Shown piece by piece: positions 8,200-18,219 of a stretch of DNA of 64,000 nt. The notes beneath the pieces were generated by a model. That model searched no databases, was not told where the DNA came from, and saw only the letters and a list, made by a program, of their open reading frames with translations. The DNA is from Klebsiella pneumoniae (GTDB taxonomy: Bacteria; Pseudomonadota; Gammaproteobacteria; Enterobacterales; Enterobacteriaceae). The first letter of the stretch is position 1, and the number at the start of each line of letters is the position of its first letter. Position numbers and translations under genes: made by a program. Where the stretch lies: positions 3,167,447 to 3,231,446 of the forward strand of contig NZ_KN046818.1 of the NCBI RefSeq assembly GCF_000742135.1, read 5' to 3'.

Positions 8200-9264
8200 A
8201 TGCAGATGACAATGCGCTGGTTTGGACCAGAGGAAGACAAGATTTCATTAGAACATATTCGCCAGGTGCCTGGCGTTGAGGGGGTGGTCGGCGCGCTCTA
8301 CGACGTCGCGGTGGGCGAAGTATGGCCGGTGGATAAAATTGAGCGTCTGGTCGGTCAGGCCCATGCCGCAGGCCTGAAAATGGAGGTGATAGAGAGCGTC
8401 AACATCCATGACGACATCAAAATCGGCCTACCTACCCGTGACCGCTATATTGCCAACTACCAGCAGACCATCCGCAACCTTGCCCGCTTTGGCGTTAAAG
8501 TCATCTGCTATAACTTCATGCCGGTTTTCGACTGGATGAAGACGGATATGAACTACGTCCTGCCGGATGGCTCGCTGACGATGGCGTTTGAGAAGAAAGA
8601 TATCGATAAGCGGCTGGAGGACGTGGTGAAGGAGGTGCTTGAGAATTCAAACGGCTTCGCCTTGCCGGGCTGGGAGCCGGAACGGCTGGCGGAGGTGCAG
8701 ACCCTGTTTGCCAAATATAGCGCGGTGGATGATCAGAAGCTGCGGGAGAACCTGGTTTATTTTCTGCAGGCGGTGATCCCGGTTTGCGAAGAGGTTGGGG
8801 TGAAAATGGCGATCCACCCGGACGACCCGCCGTACTCCATTTTTGGCCTGCCGCGGGTGGTCAAAAACCGCGACGATCTGGACTGGATCTGCCGGGCTGT
8901 CGATTCACCCGCCAACGGCATTACGCTCTGCACCGGCTCGATTGCCGAAGATCCTGATAATGACGTGTACGCCATCCTGGCCGAATTTACGCGGCGTAAG
9001 CGAATTCATTTTGCCCACGTCCGCAATATAAAGCTGATGCAGGATAAAGACTTTTACGAGTGCGCCCATCCGTCAGAGTACGGCTCCCTGGATATGTACA
9101 AAGTGATGCAAGCGCTGTATGACAACGGATTCGACGGCTATATTCGCCCGGATCATGGTCGCTTTATCTGGGGAGAGACCGGACGGCCGGGCTATGGCCT
9201 GTTCGACCGCGCCCTCGGCGTGACCTACCTGAAAGGACTCTGGGAGGCGTTAAGCAAGCGTTAA
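8200..9264 (+). CDS. uxuA: Mannonate dehydratase (short, UxuA family)
   Basis: Dehydrates D-mannonate to 2-keto-3-deoxygluconate (KDG) in hexuronate catabolism. The protein has 354 residues, whereas E. coli UxuA has about 394. It matches the shorter type common in Firmicutes, with MRWFGPEED near the start, VICYNFMPVFDW, MAIHPDDPPYSIFG (metal-binding His/Asp), HFAHVRNI and RPDHGR with GYGLFDRALG. The TIM-barrel xylose-isomerase-like fold is inferred from the family. The start ATG at 8200 is preferred because AGGTGAAG precedes it; a GTG at 8191 is an in-frame alternative. It is divergent from the RspB-like gene and followed after 146 bp by arcB. The short type suggests a second, horizontally gained copy beside a normal uxuA elsewhere; this is untested. 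Confidence 0.88.
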   Translation: MQMTMRWFGPEEDKISLEHIRQVPGVEGVVGALYDVAVGEVWPVDKIERLVGQAHAAGLKMEVIESVNIHDDIKIGLPTRDRYIANYQQTIRNLARFGVKVICYNFMPVFDWMKTDMNYVLPDGSLTMAFEKKDIDKRLEDVVKEVLENSNGFALPGWEPERLAEVQTLFAKYSAVDDQKLRENLVYFLQAVIPVCEEVGVKMAIHPDDPPYSIFGLPRVVKNRDDLDWICRAVDSPANGITLCTGSIAEDPDNDVYAILAEFTRRKRIHFAHVRNIKLMQDKDFYECAHPSEYGSLDMYKVMQALYDNGFDGYIRPDHGRFIWGETGRPGYGLFDRALGVTYLKGLWEALSKR

Positions 9265-9410
9265 TCCCTCTTCTGATCCCCCTCTTTTGCGGCTGGTTCG
9301 CCTCTGCGGCCGGCCGCCGTATCGACTCCTGCCCGCATTTTTTGCACAACTTACAGCGCATTGCTCAGAATTGAGTATTATTGTGCGGAGTTGTCGTGAA
9401 GGAATCCCCT

Positions 9411-11750
9411 ATGAAGCAAATTCGTATGCTGGCGCAGTATTATGTCGACCTGATGATGAAGCTGGGTCTGGTCCGCTTTTCGATGCTGTTGGCTCTTGCG
9501 CTGGTGGTGCTGGCCATCGTGGTACAGATGGCGGTTACCATGGTGCTGCATGGCCAGGTTGAAAGTATCGACGTTATCCGCTCTATCTTCTTTGGCCTGC
9601 TGATCACGCCTTGGGCGGTCTACTTTCTCTCGGTGGTGGTGGAGCAGCTCGAAGAGTCCCGTCAGCGTCTTTCGCGGCTGGTGGACAAGCTGGAGGAGAT
9701 GCGTGAGCGCGATCTAAAGCTGAACGTCCAACTGAAAGATAACATCGCGCAGTTGAATCAGGAGATTGGCGAACGTGAAAAAGCGGAAGCCGAGCGCGAG
9801 ACCACCCTCGAGCAGTTGAAGATTGAGATGAAAGAGCGTGAAGAGACGCAGATCCAGCTCGAACAGCAATCCTCCTTTCTGCGCTCTTTCCTTGATGCTT
9901 CCCCGGACCTGGTCTTCTATCGCAATGAGGATAAGGAGTTTTCAGGCTGTAACCGGGCGATGGAGCTGCTGACCGGCAAAAGCGAGAAACAGCTGATCCA
10001 CCTCAAACCGCAGGACGTCTATAGCGAAGAGGCGGCGGAAAAGGTACTGGAGACCGACGAGAAGGTGTTCCGCCATAATGTATCGCTGACCTATGAGCAG
10101 TGGCTGGACTATCCCGATGGCCGCAAAGCGTGCTTTGAAATCCGCAAGGTCCCCTACTACGATCGCGTCGGTAAGCGTCGCGGCCTGATGGGCTTCGGCC
10201 GCGATATCACCGAACGTAAACGCTATCAGGACGCTCTTGAGCGCGCCAGCCGGGATAAAACCACCTTTATTTCCACCATCAGTCATGAGCTGCGTACCCC
10301 GCTAAACGGGATCGTCGGGCTGAGCCGAATTTTGCTGGATACCGAACTGACCAGCGAGCAGGAAAAATACCTGAAAACTATCCATGTCTCGGCGGTGACG
10401 CTGGGGAATATCTTCAATGATATTATCGACATGGACAAAATGGAGCGCCGCAAGGTGCAGCTCGATAACCAGCCGGTGGACTTCACCAGCTTCCTTGCCG
10501 ACCTTGAAAACCTATCCGGCTTGCAGGCACAGCAGAAGGGGCTGCGCTTTGTGCTGGAGCCGAGCCTGCCGCTGCCGCATAAGGTAATCACGGATGGGAC
10601 CCGCCTGCGGCAGATCCTGTGGAATCTTATCAGTAACGCCGTGAAGTTTACCCCGCAGGGCGGAGGGGTGAACGTCCGCGTGCGCTATGACGAAGGCGAT
10701 ATCCTGCACTTCGAAGTGGAAGACTCCGGAATTGGTATTCCTGAAGCGGAACAGGACAAAATTTTCGCCATGTATTACCAGGTCAAAGACAGCCACGGCG
10801 GCAAACCGGCCACCGGAACCGGGATTGGTCTCGCCGTCTCGCGTCGCCTGGCGCGTAATATGGGCGGTGATATCAGCGTTACCAGCCAGCCGGGTAAAGG
10901 GGCGACCTTTACGCTTACTGTCCATGCGCCTGCCATTGCGGAAGAAGTGGAAGATACGCTGGCGGAAGACGACATGCCATTACCGGCGCTCAACGTGCTG
11001 CTGGTTGAGGACATTGAGCTCAACGTTATTGTGGCCCGTTCAGTGCTGGAAAAACTGGGTAACAGCGTTGATGTGGCGATGACCGGGAAAGCCGCGCTGG
11101 AGATGTTTGAGCCAGGCGAATATGACCTTGTGCTGTTGGATATTCAGTTACCGGACATGACCGGACTGGATATTTCCCGGGAACTGAAACAGCGCTTTGC
11201 CGCTGACGAGCTACCGCCGCTGGTCGCCCTCACCGCCAACGTGCTGAAGAATAAAAAAGAGTATCTCGACGCCGGGATGGACGATGTGTTGAGTAAGCCG
11301 CTATCGGTGCCAGCGCTAACGGCCATGATCAAGAAATTCTGGGATGCACCGGATGAGGAAGCGCAGGAAGCGCCGGCGGCCGATCTGCATAAAGCCGACG
11401 CGGTGCTGGATACCGATATGCTGGAGCAATATATCGAGCTGGTGGGACCGAAGCTTATCAACGATGGTCTCGCGGTGTTTGAGAAGATGATGCCGGGCTA
11501 CATGTCCGTTCTGGAGTCTAATCTGACCGCCCGCGACCAAAAAGGGATTGTCGAAGAGGGGCATAAGATCAAAGGGGCGGCCGGTTCTATCGGACTGCGC
11601 CACATCCAGCAGCTGGGCCAGCAGATCCAGACTCCGGATCTGCCTGCCTGGTCTGATAATGTCGCTGAATGGGTTGAAGAGATGAAATCCGAGTGGCAAA
11701 ACGATGTAGCGGTACTGAAGGCGTGGGTGGCGAAAGCCAGCAAAAAATGA
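9411..11750 (+). CDS. arcB: Aerobic respiration control sensor kinase ArcB
   Basis: Hybrid membrane sensor kinase that phosphorylates ArcA when quinones are reduced. The 779-residue protein has two N-terminal membrane segments (about 20-45 and 57-77) and a coiled-coil linker. A PAS domain holds the redox cysteines Cys180 (FSGC) and Cys241 (RKAC). The transmitter has phospho-acceptor His292 in SHELRTP, followed by the ATPase motifs (LISNAVKF, DSGIGI, GTGIGLA). The receiver has the acceptor Asp in VLLDIQLPD, and the C-terminal HPt domain has its His in EEGHKIKGAAGS. It is one residue longer than E. coli ArcB because of a glycine-rich insertion (KFTPQGGG). Start at 9411 after AAGGA. The sRNA gene arcZ lies on the opposite strand just after it. 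Confidence 0.98.
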   Translation: MKQIRMLAQYYVDLMMKLGLVRFSMLLALALVVLAIVVQMAVTMVLHGQVESIDVIRSIFFGLLITPWAVYFLSVVVEQLEESRQRLSRLVDKLEEMRERDLKLNVQLKDNIAQLNQEIGEREKAEAERETTLEQLKIEMKEREETQIQLEQQSSFLRSFLDASPDLVFYRNEDKEFSGCNRAMELLTGKSEKQLIHLKPQDVYSEEAAEKVLETDEKVFRHNVSLTYEQWLDYPDGRKACFEIRKVPYYDRVGKRRGLMGFGRDITERKRYQDALERASRDKTTFISTISHELRTPLNGIVGLSRILLDTELTSEQEKYLKTIHVSAVTLGNIFNDIIDMDKMERRKVQLDNQPVDFTSFLADLENLSGLQAQQKGLRFVLEPSLPLPHKVITDGTRLRQILWNLISNAVKFTPQGGGVNVRVRYDEGDILHFEVEDSGIGIPEAEQDKIFAMYYQVKDSHGGKPATGTGIGLAVSRRLARNMGGDISVTSQPGKGATFTLTVHAPAIAEEVEDTLAEDDMPLPALNVLLVEDIELNVIVARSVLEKLGNSVDVAMTGKAALEMFEPGEYDLVLLDIQLPDMTGLDISRELKQRFAADELPPLVALTANVLKNKKEYLDAGMDDVLSKPLSVPALTAMIKKFWDAPDEEAQEAPAADLHKADAVLDTDMLEQYIELVGPKLINDGLAVFEKMMPGYMSVLESNLTARDQKGIVEEGHKIKGAAGSIGLRHIQQLGQQIQTPDLPAWSDNVAEWVEEMKSEWQNDVAVLKAWVAKASKK

Positions 11751-11862
11751 CCCCGGACAGACCGGGGTGCGCGAATACTGCGCCAACACCAGGGAACTGG
11801 TGGTTGAGCCAGTGTTGTTTGAGTGATGTTGTTACGTGGCGCAACCGAAGAAGTGGATTGCT
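11742..11862 (-). ncRNA. arcZ: Hfq-binding small RNA ArcZ
   Basis: Between arcB and elbB, read on the minus strand. ArcZ occupies this position and orientation in E. coli. The 3' part is recognisable: the seed TTCCCTGGTGTTGGCG, then CAGTATTCGCGCACC. The terminator hairpin CCCCGG-N5-CCGGGG follows, then T6 at 11742-11747. The 3' end overlaps the last codons of arcB in antisense. The 5' end near 11862 is inferred from a TATCTT -10 box (minus strand, about 11870-11875) and the usual length of about 121 nt. ArcZ activates rpoS translation and, in E. coli, is repressed by ArcA and feeds back on arcB mRNA. The 5' half differs clearly from the E. coli sequence, whereas the processed 3' half is conserved. 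Confidence 0.85.
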
Positions 11863-11983
11863 CGCTCATTAAGATAGCAAAGCTTAACTAATTTGTTACA
11901 TGAATCAGTAAAATATGTGAAGCATAGCGAGTTAATCGACATTTTTGACTGGTTTCAGCGAGTTGCATGGAGGAGCGAAAGCG

Positions 11984-12637
11984 ATGAAAAAAATTGGTGT
12001 GGTACTGGGCGGCTGCGGCGTGTACGACGGCAGTGAAATCCATGAGGCGGTGATTACCCTGCTGGCGATCGCGCGCAACGGCGCGCAGGCAGTGTGCTTT
12101 GCGCCCGATAAACCGCAGCGCGATGTCATCAACCATCTGACCGGGGAGGCGATGCCAGAGCAGCGCAATGTGCTGGTGGAAGCAGCGCGTATCGCCCGCG
12201 GCGACATCCTGCCGCTGGCGCAGGCGCGTGCGGAGACGCTGGACGCGCTGATCGTCCCTGGCGGCTTCGGCGCGGCGAAAAATCTAAGCAGCTTCGCCGC
12301 CGAGGGCAGCGAATGCCAGGTGGATCCCGATCTGCGGGCCCTGGCGCTGGCGATGCATCAGGCCGGCAAGCCGCTGGGCTTTATGTGCATTGCCCCGGCG
12401 ATGCTGCCGAAGATCTTTGCGTTTCCGCTGCGGATGACCATTGGGACCGATCTTGATACCGCCGATGTGGTGGAAGAGATGGGGGCAGAGCACGTGCCTT
12501 GCCCGGTCGACGACATCGTGGTGGATGAAGACAACAAAGTGGTCACCACTCCGGCGTATATGCTGGCGGAGGACATTGCGCAAGCCGCCACCGGAATTGA
12601 GAAGCTGGTGGCCCGCGTGCTGGCGCTGAGCGCATGA
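11984..12637 (+). CDS. elbB: Isoprenoid biosynthesis-associated glyoxalase ElbB
   Basis: Cytoplasmic DJ-1/PfpI superfamily protein of 217 residues, matching E. coli ElbB in full. Motifs: [15 protein letters not shown] near the N-terminus, [11 protein letters not shown], and the nucleophile-elbow cysteine in [10 protein letters not shown]. Weak glyoxalase activity and a link to isoprenoid (lycopene) synthesis have been reported for the E. coli protein; the physiological role is not settled. Start at 11984 follows GGAGGAGC. Its stop codon overlaps the mtgA start (ATGA at 12634-12637), so the two are translationally coupled. Confidence 0.95.
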   Translation: MKKIGVVLGGCGVYDGSEIHEAVITLLAIARNGAQAVCFAPDKPQRDVINHLTGEAMPEQRNVLVEAARIARGDILPLAQARAETLDALIVPGGFGAAKNLSSFAAEGSECQVDPDLRALALAMHQAGKPLGFMCIAPAMLPKIFAFPLRMTIGTDLDTADVVEEMGAEHVPCPVDDIVVDEDNKVVTTPAYMLAEDIAQAATGIEKLVARVLALSA

Positions 12638-13359
12638 GGCTCCGCGTTGCGCCCTTTGCGCTGCTGAAACGTCTGGCATTGCGTCTGCTGCTGATCGCCG
12701 CCGTCCTCTGGGGCGGGGGGATCGCGCTGTTTAGCGTGCTGCCGGTGCCGTTTTCGGCGGTGATGCTTGAGCGGCAGGTGAGCGCCTGGCTGTCCGGTGA
12801 TTTCCATCATCTGGCGCATTCCGACTGGGTTGCCATGGATAAGATCTCCCCATGGATGGGGCTGGCGGTGATTGCCGCCGAAGATCAGAAGTTCCCGGAA
12901 CACTGGGGGTTCGACGTGTCGGCGATTGAGAAAGCGCTGGCGCACAATGAGCGGCATGATACCCGGATTCGCGGCGCGTCAACGCTGTCGCAGCAGACGG
13001 CGAAAAACCTGTTTTTATGGGATGGCCGCAGCTGGCTGCGTAAGGGGCTGGAAGCCGGGCTGACTGTCGGGATCGAAACCGTGTGGAGTAAAAAGCGGAT
13101 CCTGACCGTCTACCTGAATATTGCCGAGTTCGGCGATGGGATATTTGGTGTGGAAGCGGCCGCCCAGCGCTATTTTCATAAACCCGCCAGTCAGCTGACG
13201 CCGGGGGAAGCGGCTCTGCTGGCCGCGGTGCTGCCGAACCCGATCCGCTATCGCGCCGATGCGCCGTCAGGCTATGTGCGCAGTCGTCAGGCCTGGATCT
13301 TACGCCAGATGCGACAGCTGGGCGGGGAAGGGTTCATGCGCGAGCATAAGCTCTATTAG
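12634..13359 (+). CDS. mtgA: Monofunctional peptidoglycan glycosyltransferase MtgA
   Basis: Polymerises lipid II into glycan strands at the inner membrane (GT51 family). The protein has 241 residues: a single N-terminal membrane anchor (about residues 12-35), then the catalytic domain with [14 protein letters not shown] (first catalytic Glu), [32 protein letters not shown], and the late block [12 protein letters not shown]. No transpeptidase domain follows. It overlaps elbB by 4 bp and converges with npr. Confidence 0.97.
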   Translation: MRLRVAPFALLKRLALRLLLIAAVLWGGGIALFSVLPVPFSAVMLERQVSAWLSGDFHHLAHSDWVAMDKISPWMGLAVIAAEDQKFPEHWGFDVSAIEKALAHNERHDTRIRGASTLSQQTAKNLFLWDGRSWLRKGLEAGLTVGIETVWSKKRILTVYLNIAEFGDGIFGVEAAAQRYFHKPASQLTPGEAALLAAVLPNPIRYRADAPSGYVRSRQAWILRQMRQLGGEGFMREHKLY

Positions 13360-13422
13360 CGGGTTACTCCGGCGCCGGGGCTGGTACAATCGCCAGTCGT
13401 CCGCCGCCGGGAAGCGTCACGT

Positions 13423-13695
13423 TTAGTCTTCGTCAAAGCCAGCGTTAAACAGGGCAATCACCGCGGCGAGGGCTTCAACTTCCTGCGGACCGCTGGCCTC
13501 CACCTCTATCTGTCGCCCTTTCGCCGAGTCCAGCATCAGCAGGGCAATCACGCTGTTGGCTTCCGCCTCTGTGCCTTCATCGTTGCGCAGCAGTACTTCG
13601 GCATCGAAATTCTGCATCAGTTCGAACAGCTTCATCGCCGGGCGGGCGTGCATGCCCAGCTTATTGGTGATTTCAACGGTCTGCTTTACGGTCAT
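13423..13695 (-). CDS. npr: Nitrogen-PTS phosphocarrier NPr
   Basis: HPr-like phosphocarrier of the nitrogen phosphotransferase system (also called ptsO). It takes phosphate from EI-Ntr (PtsP) and passes it to EIIA-Ntr (PtsN). It has 90 residues with phospho-acceptor His16 in [10 protein letters not shown]. It is the last gene of the rpoN-hpf-ptsN-rapZ-npr run, and its start overlaps the rapZ stop by 4 bp. Confidence 0.96.
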   Translation of the reverse strand: MTVKQTVEITNKLGMHARPAMKLFELMQNFDAEVLLRNDEGTEAEANSVIALLMLDSAKGRQIEVEASGPQEVEALAAVIALFNAGFDED

Positions 13696-14546
13696 GATTT
13701 ACGTTTTTCCAGCGTCCGATGACGAGACTGCACGTTCTTGCCGCGCGAGCGGAAGTAGTCAGCCAGTTGTTCAGCAATATAAACCGAACGATGTTTACCG
13801 CCGGTACAGCCAATGGCCACCGTCAGATAGCTGCGATTGTTGGTCTCCAGCATCGGTAACCATAGCTCAAGATAGCTTCGGGTCTGATAAATAAAGTTGT
13901 GCACTTCAGTGTGCCGATCGAGGAAGGCGGCCACTGGTTTATCCAGACCGGTCATTGGACGCAGTTTCGGATCCCAGTGCGGGTTGGGCAGAAAGCGCAC
14001 GTCAAAGACGTAATCGGCATCGATCGGAATACCGTGCTTGAAGCCGAAGGATTCGAAGACCATCGTCAGTTCACGCTCGCGTTTACCCAGCAGTCGGGTA
14101 CGCAGCATTTCCGCCAACTCATGCACCGACATTTCCGACGTATCGACGATCAGATCGGCGCGGGAGAGCAGGGGCTCCAGCAGATCGCTCTCTTCGTCGA
14201 TGGCGCTTTCCAGCGACAGATTCTTGCTGGAGAGCGGGTGCAGGCGACGGGTGTCGCTGTACCGGCGGATCAGGGTATTGCGGTCGGCATCAAGGAACAG
14301 CAGCTGCGGAGAAAAACATTCCGGCAGATTCTGCATCGCCTGCTCGAAGATCTCCGGGGATTCCGGCATGTTACGCACGTCGATGCTGACGGCCGCGGAG
14401 ATATTACGGTCAGCCAGCGACCGCGCCAGGTCGGGCAGCAGCACGACCGGCAGGTTATCCACGCAGTAAAAGCCCATATCTTCCAGCGCTCGCAGAGCGA
14501 CGGATTTCCCCGAGCCCGAGCGGCCGCTGACGATCATCAGTACCAT
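13692..14546 (-). CDS. rapZ: RNase adapter protein RapZ
   Basis: Adapter that senses glucosamine-6-phosphate and delivers the sRNA GlmZ to RNase E, so controlling GlmS. It has 284 residues. The N-terminal P-loop GRSGSGKS is followed by the VDNLP block. The C-terminal RNA-binding half has [13 protein letters not shown], and a basic tail ends the protein ([15 protein letters not shown]). It lies between ptsN and npr and overlaps npr by 4 bp. Confidence 0.97.
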   Translation of the reverse strand: MVLMIVSGRSGSGKSVALRALEDMGFYCVDNLPVVLLPDLARSLADRNISAAVSIDVRNMPESPEIFEQAMQNLPECFSPQLLFLDADRNTLIRRYSDTRRLHPLSSKNLSLESAIDEESDLLEPLLSRADLIVDTSEMSVHELAEMLRTRLLGKRERELTMVFESFGFKHGIPIDADYVFDVRFLPNPHWDPKLRPMTGLDKPVAAFLDRHTEVHNFIYQTRSYLELWLPMLETNNRSYLTVAIGCTGGKHRSVYIAEQLADYFRSRGKNVQSRHRTLEKRKS

Positions 14547-14591
14547 GTACCGTTTCTCCTCAGTACGATAAAGGATAAGGTGCGACTGCCG

Positions 14592-15080
14592 TTATGCGTC
14601 ATCGCTGCTTCCTGCTTCGGTGATGATCTCATACAACTCTTCATCGCTCTGCGCCGCACGAAGGCGACGACAAATCGCTTTGTCCGCCAGCCGTTTTGCC
14701 ACCAGGGAGAGCGTATGCAGGTGAGTTTTTGTCTGGTCGGCCGGCACCAGCAGCGCGAACAGCAGGTCGACAGGCTGATTGTCGATCGCGTCGAAGGCGA
14801 TGGGGGTTTCCAGCTGGACAAAAACGCCGACAGCACGCAGCGTATCCTCTTCCAGTTTTCCGTGGGGAATGGCAATACCATTGCCGATCCCGGTACTGCC
14901 CATTTTTTCGCGGGTGAGGATCGCTTCGAACACCACCTGCGGCGGCAAACTTAACTGTTTGGCGGCCAGTTCGCTGATGATTTCCAGAGCACGCTTCTTG
15001 CTCTGGCAGTGCACCTGGCTACGGGTACATTCCTGGTTCAGGACGTTGCTCAGTTGTAGAGCCGAATCGTTGTTCATCAT
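14592..15080 (-). CDS. ptsN: Nitrogen regulatory EIIA-Ntr (PtsN)
   Basis: Terminal phospho-acceptor of the nitrogen PTS. In its unphosphorylated form it regulates potassium transport and other targets. It has 162 residues, and His73 in IAIPHGKLEED is the phosphorylation site. The PTS_EIIA type-2 fold covers nearly all of the protein. The first ATG at 15080 follows AGGTGAAATT; a second Met codon follows directly. It lies 45 bp before rapZ and 70 bp after hpf on the same strand. Confidence 0.97.
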   Translation of the reverse strand: MMNNDSALQLSNVLNQECTRSQVHCQSKKRALEIISELAAKQLSLPPQVVFEAILTREKMGSTGIGNGIAIPHGKLEEDTLRAVGVFVQLETPIAFDAIDNQPVDLLFALLVPADQTKTHLHTLSLVAKRLADKAICRRLRAAQSDEELYEIITEAGSSDDA

Positions 15081-15150
15081 AATTTCACCTGAGCGCCCCC
15101 GCGCCCGTCGCCGATGATATCCAGCGGCGGGCGCAAGGGGGCCCGGACAA

Positions 15151-15438
15151 TTAGTGTTGTTTTAGTTTATCTTTGTGCTTCGTTAACTGTCTTGCCAGCT
15201 TGTCGATAAGACCATCGACAGCCGCATACATATCCTGCCCTTCCGCACTGGCATGGATTTCGCCACCGTTGACATGCAGATTCGCGTCCGCAATTTGCGT
15301 CACTTTCTCTACTTTTAACACAATATAGACCTGATTGATCCGGTCGAAAAATTGCTCCAGCTTGCTGAACTTCGCCGTAACGAATTCGCGCATCGCAGGC
15401 GTAATTTCGACGTTGTGTCCTGTAATGTTGAGCTGCAT
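15151..15438 (-). CDS. hpf: Ribosome hibernation promoting factor HPF
   Basis: Short-form hibernation factor of 95 residues that binds the 30S decoding region and promotes 100S dimers with RMF in stationary phase. It starts MQLNITGHNVEITPAMREFV and ends with the basic KHKDKLKQH. It is encoded 22 bp after rpoN and is probably co-transcribed with it and with ptsN. Confidence 0.97.
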   Translation of the reverse strand: MQLNITGHNVEITPAMREFVTAKFSKLEQFFDRINQVYIVLKVEKVTQIADANLHVNGGEIHASAEGQDMYAAVDGLIDKLARQLTKHKDKLKQH

Positions 15439-15460
15439 AGTGTCTTCCTTATCGGTTATG

Positions 15461-16894
15461 TCAGACCAGTTGTTTACGCTGGTTTGACGGCGGGATGGAT
15501 AAAGACTCTCTGTACTTCGCGACAGTGCGGCGCGCCACCATAATACCCTGCTCGGACAGCATGGAGGTGAGCTTACTGTCGCTCAACGGCTTCGCGGGGT
15601 TTTCCGCGGCGATGAGCTTCTTCACCAGCGCGCGAATAGCCGTCGACGAGGCTTCGCCTCCGCCTTCGGTATTCACATGGCTGGAGAAGAAATACTTCAG
15701 TTCAAAAATACCGCGCGGACTGTGCAGATATTTTTGCGTGGTGACACGGGAAATCGTCGATTCATGCATCTCGACGGCCTGGGCGATATCGGCCAGCACC
15801 ATCGGCTTCATATACTCTTCACCCTGTTCGAAAAAAGCCTGCTGCTGCTCTACGATGCAGCGGCTGACGCGCAGCAGGGTATCGTTGCGGCTTTCCAGAC
15901 TTTTAATCAGCCAGCGGGCTTCCTGCAGATTGCTGCGAATGTACTGGCCGTCGGCGTCATTGCGGGCGCTGTTGCCCATTGCCGCATACTGCTGATTTAT
16001 TTTCAACCGTGGAATGCTGTCGGCGTTGAGCTCGACGGTCCAGCGGCCGCTCACCTTGCGCACCAGCACATCCGGGATGACATATTCCGGTTCGCTGGTC
16101 TGAATGGACTGGCCAGGGCGAGGATCCAGGGACTGGATCAGGTTGACCGCCTCTTTAAGCACCTCTTCTTTCAGGCGGGTGACTCGCATTAGAGTGCGGA
16201 AATCATGGTTGGCCAGCAGATCAAGATGGTCGCTGATAATCAGCCGCGCCTCTTCCAGCCACGGCGTCTCTTTCGCAAATTGCGACAGCTGGATCAGCAG
16301 GCAGTCGCGCAGATCTTTCGCTGCGACGCCAACCGGATCAAAACGCTGGATTCGCTTGAGGACCGCTTCCACCTCCTCCAGGCCGATCTCGTCATCGCCG
16401 ATGCTGTCGACAATATCTTCAATCTGAATCGTGAGGTAGCCCGTATCGTCGACGGCGTCGACGATAGAGGTGGCAATAGCGCGGTCGGTGTCGGTGAAAG
16501 GCGTCAGCTCAACCTGCCACATCAGATAGTCCTGCAGCGTCTGGGTGGTCTCGCCTTGATAGACGGGAAGCTCGTCGTCCTGATAGTCGACGCCGTTACC
16601 CGACGGCGTGCCAGCGGTATAGATTTCATCCCAGCTGGCATCGAGAGGCAGTTCGTCGGGCATCTCTTTTTGCTCAAGCGCATCGACGGTATCGAGGGAC
16701 TCGCGGTCCTCCACCTCTTTTGCCTCTACCTCGTCGTGAAGATCGGTTTGCTCAAGCAACGGGTTACTTTCCAGCGCTTGCTGGAGCTCTTGCTGGAGTT
16801 CTAACGTGGACAACTGCAGCAAACGAATCGCCTGCTGCAGCTGCGGCGTCATGGCAAGCTGTTGGCTAAGCCTTAATTGCAAACCTTGCTTCAT
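15461..16894 (-). CDS. rpoN: RNA polymerase sigma-54 factor
   Basis: Alternative sigma factor for nitrogen-related and other enhancer-dependent promoters (TGGCAC-N5-TTGCA). It has 477 residues. Region I is Gln/Leu-rich ([20 protein letters not shown]), region II is acidic (about 50-110), then come the core-binding domain and helix-turn-helix, and the RpoN box [10 protein letters not shown] lies near the C-terminus. Length equals the classic Klebsiella NtrA protein. It follows lptB by 47 bp and begins the rpoN-hpf-ptsN-rapZ-npr group. Confidence 0.98.
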   Translation of the reverse strand: MKQGLQLRLSQQLAMTPQLQQAIRLLQLSTLELQQELQQALESNPLLEQTDLHDEVEAKEVEDRESLDTVDALEQKEMPDELPLDASWDEIYTAGTPSGNGVDYQDDELPVYQGETTQTLQDYLMWQVELTPFTDTDRAIATSIVDAVDDTGYLTIQIEDIVDSIGDDEIGLEEVEAVLKRIQRFDPVGVAAKDLRDCLLIQLSQFAKETPWLEEARLIISDHLDLLANHDFRTLMRVTRLKEEVLKEAVNLIQSLDPRPGQSIQTSEPEYVIPDVLVRKVSGRWTVELNADSIPRLKINQQYAAMGNSARNDADGQYIRSNLQEARWLIKSLESRNDTLLRVSRCIVEQQQAFFEQGEEYMKPMVLADIAQAVEMHESTISRVTTQKYLHSPRGIFELKYFFSSHVNTEGGGEASSTAIRALVKKLIAAENPAKPLSDSKLTSMLSEQGIMVARRTVAKYRESLSIPPSNQRKQLV

Positions 16895-16941
16895 GTTCAG
16901 GGTAAATATCTCCGGCTAAAACGTCTGTAACCTCTACCCTA

Positions 16942-17667
16942 TCAGAGTCTGAAGTCTTCCCCAAGATACACGCGCTTAACCTGCTCATCTTCGAGGATCT
17001 GCTGCGGTGTACCATGAGCGATAAGGTGTCCCTGACTGACAATATACGCGCGTTCGCAGACCGCGAGGGTCTCACGGACGTTATGGTCGGTAATCAGAAC
17101 GCCGAGACCGCTGTCGCGCAGGTGCTCAATGATGCGTTTAATATCGATAACGGAGATCGGATCCACGCCGGCAAAGGGTTCATCCAGAAGAATAAATTTC
17201 GGATTCGCCGCCAGCGCGCGGGCGATTTCGACGCGGCGGCGTTCACCACCGGAGAGCGCCTGACCGAGGCTGTCGCGCAGGTGCTCAATATGAAACTCTT
17301 CCATCAGCTCTTTAGCGCGATCTTCCCGTTGTTCGCTGGTTAGATCGTCACGGATCTGCAGGACCGCCATCAGGTTGTCATAGACGCTGAGGCGACGGAA
17401 AATCGACGCTTCCTGCGGCAGGTAGCCGATGCCCCGTCGCGCGCGCGCGTGCAGCGGCAGCAGGCTGATGTCTTCGTCATCGATGATGATATTGCCTGCG
17501 TCGCGGGGCACAATCCCGACCACCATGTAGAAGGTGGTCGTTTTACCGGCGCCGTTCGGGCCGAGCAAGCCGACAATCTCGCCCGAGTTAACGGTGAGAC
17601 TGACATCTTCCACCACGCGGCGGCCTTTATACGCTTTAGCGAGATTCTTCGCAGTTAAGGTTGCCAT
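16942..17667 (-). CDS. lptB: LPS export ABC transporter ATPase LptB
   Basis: ATPase that powers extraction of lipopolysaccharide from the inner membrane with LptF, LptG and LptC. It has 241 residues. Walker A is GPNGAGKTT, the ABC signature is [15 protein letters not shown], Walker B is [13 protein letters not shown], and the switch His is in ITDHNVRET. It is the third gene of lptC-lptA-lptB, only 6 bp after lptA. Confidence 0.98.
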   Translation of the reverse strand: MATLTAKNLAKAYKGRRVVEDVSLTVNSGEIVGLLGPNGAGKTTTFYMVVGIVPRDAGNIIIDDEDISLLPLHARARRGIGYLPQEASIFRRLSVYDNLMAVLQIRDDLTSEQREDRAKELMEEFHIEHLRDSLGQALSGGERRRVEIARALAANPKFILLDEPFAGVDPISVIDIKRIIEHLRDSGLGVLITDHNVRETLAVCERAYIVSQGHLIAHGTPQQILEDEQVKRVYLGEDFRL

Positions 17668-17673
17668 AACGGA

Positions 17674-18219
17674 TTAGTTACTCTTCTTTTGCTGGTTGCC
17701 GCTTTTGTCCTGCAGCTCGGACGGCACCAGAACGGTGGTGACGCGTCGACCTTTGTCGCTGAAGGCCTGCATTTTTTGCTCTTTCACCAGATAGGTGATC
17801 TTGTCGCCCTTGATGTTGCTGTCGAGCTGTTCCAGATAAGCGTTGCCCGTCAGCACGACGTAATCGTTCTGCAGCTCGTAGCGCATTTTCGACGCCCGGC
17901 CTTTTACCGGCTTGCCGTTATCCTGCATCTGATAGAAAGTAGCCGGGTTACCGAAACCTTCGATCACCTCTTTGCCTTTCTCGTTGCCCGGACGGGTGAC
18001 CACCACTTTATCAGCGTTAATCTTGATCGTCCCCTGGGTCACGACCACGTTACCGGTGAAGGTGACGACATTGCCCTGCATGTCCAGCGACTGCTGATCG
18101 GATTCGATATGGATCGGCTGATCGGTATCGCCCGTCTTGGCGAGGGCCGGCAGGCTGGCGGCCAGTAACGCGCCGGCGAGCGCAATCTTAAGGCTGAGTT
18201 TGTTTGTTCTGAATTTCAT
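17674..18219 (-). CDS. lptA: LPS periplasmic bridge protein LptA
   Basis: Periplasmic beta-jellyroll protein that forms the bridge between LptC and LptD for LPS transport. It has 181 residues: a signal peptide ending near PALAKTGD, then the OstA-like repeats (QQSLDMQGNVVTFTGNVV, NADKVVVTRPG). Its start lies 32 bp inside the end of lptC, so the two are translationally coupled. Confidence 0.97.
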   Translation of the reverse strand: MKFRTNKLSLKIALAGALLAASLPALAKTGDTDQPIHIESDQQSLDMQGNVVTFTGNVVVTQGTIKINADKVVVTRPGNEKGKEVIEGFGNPATFYQMQDNGKPVKGRASKMRYELQNDYVVLTGNAYLEQLDSNIKGDKITYLVKEQKMQAFSDKGRRVTTVLVPSELQDKSGNQQKKSN

